The notes beneath the pieces are model-generated. The model did no database searches and was not told the origin of the DNA. It was given only the letters and a program-made list of their open reading frames with translations. Below are positions 13,965 through 17,466 of a DNA stretch of 17,466 bases, one piece after another. Made by a program: the position numbers and the translations under genes. Source of the DNA: Rhodopirellula sp. GTDB lineage: Bacteria > Planctomycetota > Planctomycetia > Pirellulales > Pirellulaceae. The DNA lies in the NCBI GenBank assembly GCA_003513555.1, contig DOPG01000301.1:1-17466 (forward strand), read 5' to 3'. How positions within the stretch are numbered: the stretch's first letter is position 1; each line of letters opens with the position of its first letter.

Positions 13965-15947
13965 TCAACCCGCAGCGACAGCCTCTTTTCCAGTTTTCGC
14001 TGCAGCTCTCTCGCCCCAAACCTGCTCAATAACTTCAGCACCAACCAAGCCGTACAACCTTGGTCGCGGCGGTATCAAGGAAGTGTCAACCTCCTCGTAA
14101 GCCAAACTCGGCATGGCTTGCCCCTGGGTCCAACTTGCCACAGTGCTCTTCAGGTATTTGCGATTGTTCTCTTCGAAATCGTCGCACCACTTTTCGGCCT
14201 GTTGACGCCTCTCGACTGGGTCTTGGGCAGTCAGCGACGGCTTTTCGAAGTCTGGCTTGTAGTGGGCCCCGCGACATTCGTCACGCTGTAAAGCTCCCTG
14301 CAAAATTGTCTTCGCAACTGGGAACATATCCTGCACGGACTTGGCAAAGATGACGTTTTGATTTGACCAATTACCTGTATCCGAAAGACTGACCCGCATC
14401 GCACGCTCGTGCAAATCGTTAACCTTGCCAATCGCTTCTGTCAGCTGGTCATTGCGGCGAACCACGGTCGCCACGCGCGTCATGACATCCCCCAGTTCCT
14501 GATGGATAAGATACGGGTTCTCATCGTGGTTGGAGTCACCATTGAGCAATTGATTATGCCGATCCTGCTGAGTCTTGATCGCCGCCTCCTTGAGCGAACT
14601 TGGCACATCAGCGTGACCGGAAGATTGGTCCTTGGCAAAGTTCAGGATCGACGCCCCCGTGAAGAGCCCAGTAAAGATACATGACAGCAGCGAGTTCGCT
14701 CCCAGACGATTGGCGCCGTGGTAGTGATAATCACACTCACCGATGGCATACAGGCCCTCAATGCTGGTCATATGATTCTGCGGTGCCCCCGCCAACAGAC
14801 CACCCTCAGCACTCTTCGCATAGTCGGCCCATAGGCCACCCATGCTGTAATGGACAGCTGGGAAGATACGCATCGGCTCGAGGCGTGGATCAACCCCTTG
14901 GAATTTCTCGTAAATTTCGAGAATGCCGCCGAGTTTTCGATCCAATTCCACCTTTGGAATATGGGTCAAATCCAAGTACACACTCATGCGATCCTTCTCG
15001 ATGCTCAACCCATCGTTGACACAGATATCGAAGATTTCACGAGTCGCGATATCACGTGGCACCAGATTCCCGTACTCGGGATACCGCTCTTCTAGGAAGT
15101 AGTAACGCTCACCCTCCGGGATATCCCGAGGTGTTCGCATGTCTTGAGGCTTTTTCGGAACCCAAACTCGACCACCCTCCCCTCGTGCCGACTCACTCAT
15201 CAGGCGAAGCTTGTCGCTGCCAGGAATCGCGGTGGGATGAACCTTCATGAACTCTCCATTGCCGTATTTTGCTCCGGCTTGGAAACATCGACTCGATGCA
15301 CTGCCCGTGCAGAACACGCTCATCGTGCTTCGTCCGTAGACGAGTCCACAACCGCCTGTGGCAACAACAACGGCGTCAGCTGGGAATGCTCGCATTTCCA
15401 TCGACACCATATCTTGCGCGACCACGCCCCGACATCGGCCTGACTCGTCCAGCATTGGCCCCAAGAAATCCCAAAACTCGTACTTATTGACCCGTCCTTG
15501 GCTCTCCTGTCTGCGAACCTGCTCGTCCAAGGCATACAGAAGTTGCTGGCCAGTCGTAGCACCTGCGAATGCTGTTCTCTTGTATAGCGTTCCGCCGAAA
15601 CGCCGCCGATCGATGAACCCCTCGCCAGTGCGGTTAAATGGTACGCCCAAACGATCCATCAAATCGATCACTTTGGGGGCCCAATAAGCCATTTCCTTCA
15701 CTGGTGGTTGATGATTGAGAAAGTCACCCCCATACACCGTATCGTCAAAGTGCTTCCACTCATCATCGCCCAGTTGACGCGTTTGATCATTGCAGCTGTT
15801 GATGCCGCCTTGGGCACAAACGCTGTGCGAGCGTTTGACAGGTGTCAAACTCAGTAAATCAACCTGCACCCCCAGTTCGGCGAGCTTCATCGTCGAAGAG
15901 AGCCCTGCCAAACCACCACCAATGACTACGACGCGATGCTGTGCCAT
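13965..15947 (-). CDS. sdhA: Succinate dehydrogenase flavoprotein subunit
   Basis: 660 aa, somewhat longer than B. subtilis SdhA (about 586). It oxidises succinate to fumarate with covalently bound FAD. Visible: dinucleotide fold VVVIGGGLAGL (6-16), covalent-FAD histidine H41 in HSVCAQGG, HPT at 237-239, SARGEGG with R255, catalytic arginine R298 in VPRDI, H366 in HYSMGG, and R414 in ANRLGANS. The set of active-site residues is complete. It stands second in the order sdhC-sdhA-sdhB, 79 bases after sdhC, as in B. subtilis-type menaquinone-reducing operons. No Shine-Dalgarno site is obvious before ATG 15947. Directly after its stop, the +1 frame stays open for about 23 codons of Lys/Asp/Ala-rich sequence. 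Confidence 0.97.
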   Translation of the reverse strand: MAQHRVVVIGGGLAGLSSTMKLAELGVQVDLLSLTPVKRSHSVCAQGGINSCNDQTRQLGDDEWKHFDDTVYGGDFLNHQPPVKEMAYWAPKVIDLMDRLGVPFNRTGEGFIDRRRFGGTLYKRTAFAGATTGQQLLYALDEQVRRQESQGRVNKYEFWDFLGPMLDESGRCRGVVAQDMVSMEMRAFPADAVVVATGGCGLVYGRSTMSVFCTGSASSRCFQAGAKYGNGEFMKVHPTAIPGSDKLRLMSESARGEGGRVWVPKKPQDMRTPRDIPEGERYYFLEERYPEYGNLVPRDIATREIFDICVNDGLSIEKDRMSVYLDLTHIPKVELDRKLGGILEIYEKFQGVDPRLEPMRIFPAVHYSMGGLWADYAKSAEGGLLAGAPQNHMTSIEGLYAIGECDYHYHGANRLGANSLLSCIFTGLFTGASILNFAKDQSSGHADVPSSLKEAAIKTQQDRHNQLLNGDSNHDENPYLIHQELGDVMTRVATVVRRNDQLTEAIGKVNDLHERAMRVSLSDTGNWSNQNVIFAKSVQDMFPVAKTILQGALQRDECRGAHYKPDFEKPSLTAQDPVERRQQAEKWCDDFEENNRKYLKSTVASWTQGQAMPSLAYEEVDTSLIPPRPRLYGLVGAEVIEQVWGERAAAKTGKEAVAAG

Positions 15948-16026
15948 GACTATTACCGTTCTTGTCTCTGTTAAATCTATCTTTGGACGTGGACTTTAGA
16001 AAAAGCCGTAATATTTCTATTTCCGA

Positions 16027-16878
16027 TCACTCAGCTGCAGATTGCTCGGTAGCAACAACTTCGGCAACTTCCGCGGTCGTCTCCGTGCGTTTTTCCACAT
16101 TCGGGGTGACCATGCCTGAATCAACCGCTGCTTCATACATGCGATTCTCGATCACTTCCATTTCAACCGTAGTCTGGGGACTGGGGGAAACAGCCGCCCA
16201 CCAGGCACTGACGCCTAAAACAGCAAGCCCACAGCCGACAGCTGTGCAGAGCTTCGAGGCACGAGCTTGAGCAGTCGGCGAGATCCATAATCCCCACGTA
16301 ATACCTGATGTCCACAAACCGTTCGCCAAATGGTAGACACATGCCAACATCCCAACCAAATAAAACGCCGGCCAAACATACCCCCACTCCTGCATCGCCC
16401 GCACGAGCGAGCTTGCTGCGTTGAAGGGCCGGAACACTCCAAACCCGAGGGGCCTGATGATTGCCTCCCAAGCAGCGACATGAAACCATCCGTGCAGATG
16501 CAGAATGTGAAAAAACAGATAGACCAGAGCGATAAAGCCAGTCCAACGCTGCCAAGTGTAACGCTTGTTACTCCGAAACTTGTACTGAGTACTATTCGAC
16601 TTCCCCGACTTGGCGATCCAGACGCCGATCACGGCATGAAAGATCAACGGCGTGAAAATCAGCCCCCACTCGATTAGCGGAAGTAATTTCCCCGGGCTGT
16701 GAATCAGGAATACTGCCCGCTGAAAGGTTTGGGTGCCGTTGAGCAGACTGGCGTTGGTCGCCAAATGCACGGTCATGTAAAGACCCAGCGGCACAATGCC
16801 CAGCAGGGAATGAACTCGCCGAATGAGAAACTCATGGCGGAGAAAAAAGTTGGTCTCGGCGGTCGCTTGCGCGCTCAT
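16027..16878 (-). CDS. sdhC: Succinate dehydrogenase cytochrome b558 subunit
   Basis: 283 aa from ATG 16878 (an ATG at 16917 would add 13 residues and overlap the leader). Five membrane segments are visible: about 22-45, 66-88, 112-130, 168-190 and 209-230. It anchors SdhAB and carries heme b for quinone reduction. Histidines H38, H81 and H124 are 43 residues apart, close to the spacing of the first three heme ligands of B. subtilis SdhC (28, 70, 113); H183 is the likely fourth. A hydrophilic, Val/Glu/Ala-rich tail of about 50 residues after the last helix is not part of the B. subtilis protein (about 202 aa). It is the first gene of sdhCAB. A T-run and hairpins lie just upstream. Confidence 0.93.
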   Translation of the reverse strand: MSAQATAETNFFLRHEFLIRRVHSLLGIVPLGLYMTVHLATNASLLNGTQTFQRAVFLIHSPGKLLPLIEWGLIFTPLIFHAVIGVWIAKSGKSNSTQYKFRSNKRYTWQRWTGFIALVYLFFHILHLHGWFHVAAWEAIIRPLGFGVFRPFNAASSLVRAMQEWGYVWPAFYLVGMLACVYHLANGLWTSGITWGLWISPTAQARASKLCTAVGCGLAVLGVSAWWAAVSPSPQTTVEMEVIENRMYEAAVDSGMVTPNVEKRTETTAEVAEVVATEQSAAE

Positions 16879-16921
16879 CTCAGGGTGCTCACGAGTTATG
16901 GATCCACTACCATGCAACCGT

Positions 16922-16958
16922 AAAAAAACCGTTCAAACAACGATCCGGGACGCCCGGA
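16922..16958 (-). promoter_or_regulatory. Possible attenuator-like leader of the sdhCAB operon
   Basis: Read on the minus strand: a perfect GC-rich hairpin TCCGGG-CGT-CCCGGA (16958-16944), then a small hairpin CGTT-GTTTG-AACG (16942-16930), then G and seven T (16928-16922), about 44 bases before the sdhC ATG. GC-rich stem plus U-run is the form of an intrinsic terminator, here placed ahead of the operon. The U-run directly follows only the weak second stem. Confidence 0.4.
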
Positions 16959-17072
16959 GACCCTTTCCCAACTCCAAACTCATGGTCAGAAGTCGTGAAA
17001 AGACGTTTAGAACGATTGCGTGGGACGGACAACGGATGGTAACTCCAACCGCACGCCCGCCGCAGATGGTAG

Positions 17073-17157
17073 CGTAATGCATAACAGCGGTGTGGGAAGA
17101 TACCGTTATGCAGAAGCTCAGATTACGTAACCCAGCCCCCCAGACGGGATTCCCGTC
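17073..17157 (+). promoter_or_regulatory. Structured leader/nested inverted repeats upstream of the permease gene
   Basis: Nested arms CGTAAT/ATTACG (17073-17078, 17122-17127), GCATAAC/GTTATGC (17079-17085, 17105-17111) and CGGT/ACCG (17088-17091, 17102-17105) form one interrupted stem. A second perfect hairpin GACGGG-ATT-CCCGTC lies at 17143-17157. The ATG of the permease is 28 bases further. This could be a cis-acting RNA or an interspersed palindromic element. Confidence 0.45.
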
Positions 17158-17184
17158 GAGAGATTGCAATCAGGAACTGCAGCA

Positions 17185-17466
17185 ATGAATATCTGGACCC
17201 TTGTCTTGCTAGCGGTAGCGGTCGTCCTCGTCAGCATTCTAGTGTTCCGTCTACATGCCTTCCTGACCCTGCTGCTGGCGGGGTTGCTTGTGGCAGCATT
17301 GACGGGCAACCAAGCGGTCAAAACGTACACTGACGGAGAGGTTGCCAAGCAGAAGATGACGGCTGCAGAAGCCGAAAAACTGCAATCAAATTCAGCACTG
17401 ATTACGGCTCCTACCCGCCTGACCGTGGCGTTTGGCCACACAGTTGGCAAAATTGGCATCCTGCAT
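17185..17466 (+). CDS. GntP family permease, N-terminal part (runs off the window)
   Basis: 94 codons are visible, open to the window edge. The start is ATG 17185, with AGGA nine bases before it. A first membrane segment (LVLLAVAVVLVSILVFRLH) is followed by a second (AFLTLLLAGLLVAALTG). Then comes a polar loop of about 40 residues and AFGHTVGKIGIL. The sequence RLHAFLTLLLAGLL and the conserved FG-x-TVGKIG block are typical of gluconate/proton symporters of the GntP family, which import gluconate or related sugar acids and hydroxy acids. The loop between helix 2 and FGHTVGKIG is longer than in E. coli GntP. It is divergent from sdhC across a 306-base region. Substrate uncertain. Confidence 0.85.
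   Translation, partial: MNIWTLVLLAVAVVLVSILVFRLHAFLTLLLAGLLVAALTGNQAVKTYTDGEVAKQKMTAAEAEKLQSNSALITAPTRLTVAFGHTVGKIGILH

Overview
The window most likely comes from a planctomycete, probably of the Pirellulaceae/Rhodopirellula type. This is inferred from gene content, not from a marker gene. It holds a secreted PQQ-type beta-propeller protein opening with the W-x-x-FRGP-x-G-x-G signature common in that phylum, a DUF1571 protein, two Hanks-type Ser/Thr kinases in 17 kb, a B. subtilis-type sdhCAB operon, long gene-free stretches, and few strong Shine-Dalgarno sites. Base composition is moderate (roughly 50-55 % GC by eye). No rRNA, tRNA, CRISPR array, transposase or prophage gene was found.

Layout. 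1-1358: secreted beta-propeller protein (-). 1605/1761-2426: FkbM-like methyltransferase (+) with an unclear start. 2621-3565: stand-alone Ser/Thr kinase (+). 3653-4498: coproheme decarboxylase HemQ/ChdC (-), preceded by a 16-bp tandem repeat and a row of hairpins. 4751-5371: unrecognised secreted protein (-). 5722-6588: DUF1571 protein with a Tat-like leader (+). 6806-9500: tightly overlapping three-gene operon on the minus strand, Ser/Thr kinase then inositol-monophosphatase-family enzyme then flavin-reductase-like protein. 9501-10707: 1.2 kb without a convincing gene but with a 15-bp triple tandem repeat and several hairpins. 10708-11598: family 2 glycosyltransferase (+). 11748-12218: hemerythrin-like protein (+). 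12306-12758: single-domain response regulator (+). 12986-16878: sdhC-sdhA-sdhB (-). 17185 to the end: truncated GntP-family permease (+), preceded by a strongly structured leader.

The clearest functional units are the succinate dehydrogenase operon (complex II: membrane cytochrome b, flavoprotein, iron-sulfur protein) and the kinase/IMPase/flavin-reductase operon, whose 4-base overlaps imply coupled translation. HemQ provides the last step of the coproporphyrin-dependent heme route, and heme is needed by SdhC, but the two genes are not linked here. The hemerythrin-like protein and the response regulator are adjacent on one strand and may be co-transcribed.

I found no convincing new multi-gene system. 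The observations most worth checking are structured leaders (sdhC, gntP), tandem repeats (hemQ upstream region, 9978-10022), the odd kinase operon, and a secreted protein of unknown function with an aromatic/basic C-terminus.
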